A stretch of 64,000 nucleotides of DNA from Gracilaria vermiculophylla. Its lineage: Eukaryota > Rhodophyta > Florideophyceae > Gracilariales > Gracilariaceae. Below the pieces are notes generated by a model. That model ran no database searches. It saw only the letters and a list, made by a program, of their open reading frames with translations, and was not told the DNA's origin. Shown here piece by piece: positions 63,682-64,000 of this stretch. Where the stretch lies: positions 943,382 through 1,007,381 of the forward strand of contig JAHNZQ020000308.1 in assembly GCA_019155205.2 (NCBI GenBank), written 5' to 3'. Position 1 is the first letter of the stretch; every line of letters starts with the position of its first letter. A program made the translations under genes and the position numbers.

Positions 63682-64000
63682 TGTAGTACAGTGGCTCTTA
63701 CGGAAATATGGTGGTTTGGCCTTAAGGTATAATATTCCTAAGGAGGGTTCGTAATTTATTAGCTGGGCCACGTAATGCATAATCTCGCCCGCGCGCGCTA
63801 CAGTATCCTTAAGGTACGGTAGAATTTATTATTTATTTTAGATATTTTATGCAGGTAATTAGCACAGTAGTGAGACCTGCCGAGGCGGGCTCCCGGCTAG
63901 ATATTTAAGCTGCCGGTTGAGCTCCACCTCTGGGGAAGTAAAGACAAGCACCCTTGAGTCTTCTTCTACATTTTCCGGTTGGAGTCTCTTGTCTACTCAC
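63682..64000 (+). repeat. LTR of a further gypsy copy, cut by window end
   Basis: Starts TGTAGTACAGTGG, and over 319 bases differs from the solo LTR at 61704 at about 14 positions by my count, far fewer than from the LTRs at 20 and 22 kb. It sits in the antisense ORF of copy 3, preceded by GTTCT. Whether it is a 5' LTR or a solo LTR depends on sequence beyond 64000. Confidence 0.8.

Noticed and set aside
61704..64000. A single LTR retrotransposon with two near-identical LTRs and a 1.4-kb inside
   Set aside because: ATAAT directly flanks the left LTR on both sides, and the inside continues an inverted LTR across it, so the left LTR is a solo insertion.
1..64000. tRNA or rRNA genes
   Set aside because: I looked for B-box-like GGTTCRAnnC with a matching cloverleaf and for rRNA-like stretches and found none that fitted; a covariance-model search would be needed to exclude them.

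Overview
The window is nuclear DNA of a eukaryote. Protein genes are mostly single-exon, three have introns that can be placed (83, 91 and probably 152 bases), and they sit between long stretches of decayed transposons. The gene set (SV2-type transporter, peroxisome-type NADH pyrophosphatase, AIM24, tyrosyl-DNA phosphodiesterase, a DUF1838-cytochrome b5 fusion with a transit-peptide-like start) fits an intron-poor alga, perhaps a red seaweed. That assignment is inference; nothing in the sequence proves it.

Layout. Positions 1-10.9 kb are transposon debris: a retrotransposon gag at the left edge, a piggyBac-type transposase inside a terminal-inverted-repeat element that also contains a Tc1/mariner remnant, and a second Tc1/mariner fragment. 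Positions 10.9-28.8 kb hold two decayed copies of one Ty3/gypsy chromovirus family with LTRs of about 554 bp, plus an older unrelated integrase piece. A 100-N assembly gap cuts the second copy, and a Harbinger transposase lies beyond it. Positions 30.2-60.5 kb are a gene island of ten recognisable genes and two doubtful ORFs. Positions 61.1-64.0 kb are again nested transposons: a Tc1/mariner element, broken by a minus-strand copy of the same gypsy family, itself hit twice by plus-strand LTRs.

The most interesting signal is an extra gene in the gypsy family. Between the chromodomain and the 3' LTR lies a frame of about 697 codons on the strand opposite gag-pol. It has several stop codons but no frameshift, and a second copy at 62.75-63.68 kb keeps the same strand, frame and start codon and about two thirds of the residues. 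A short sense ORF starts back to back with it and runs to the polypurine tract. I recognise neither protein.

In the gene island two paralogous two-pass membrane proteins with large cysteine-rich domains flank a Tdp1 gene. Two secreted cysteine-rich proteins, one with five CKSKGC motifs and a proline-rich repeat and one with GCC2/GCC3-like modules, look like wall or surface proteins. No operon-like linkage is expected or seen.
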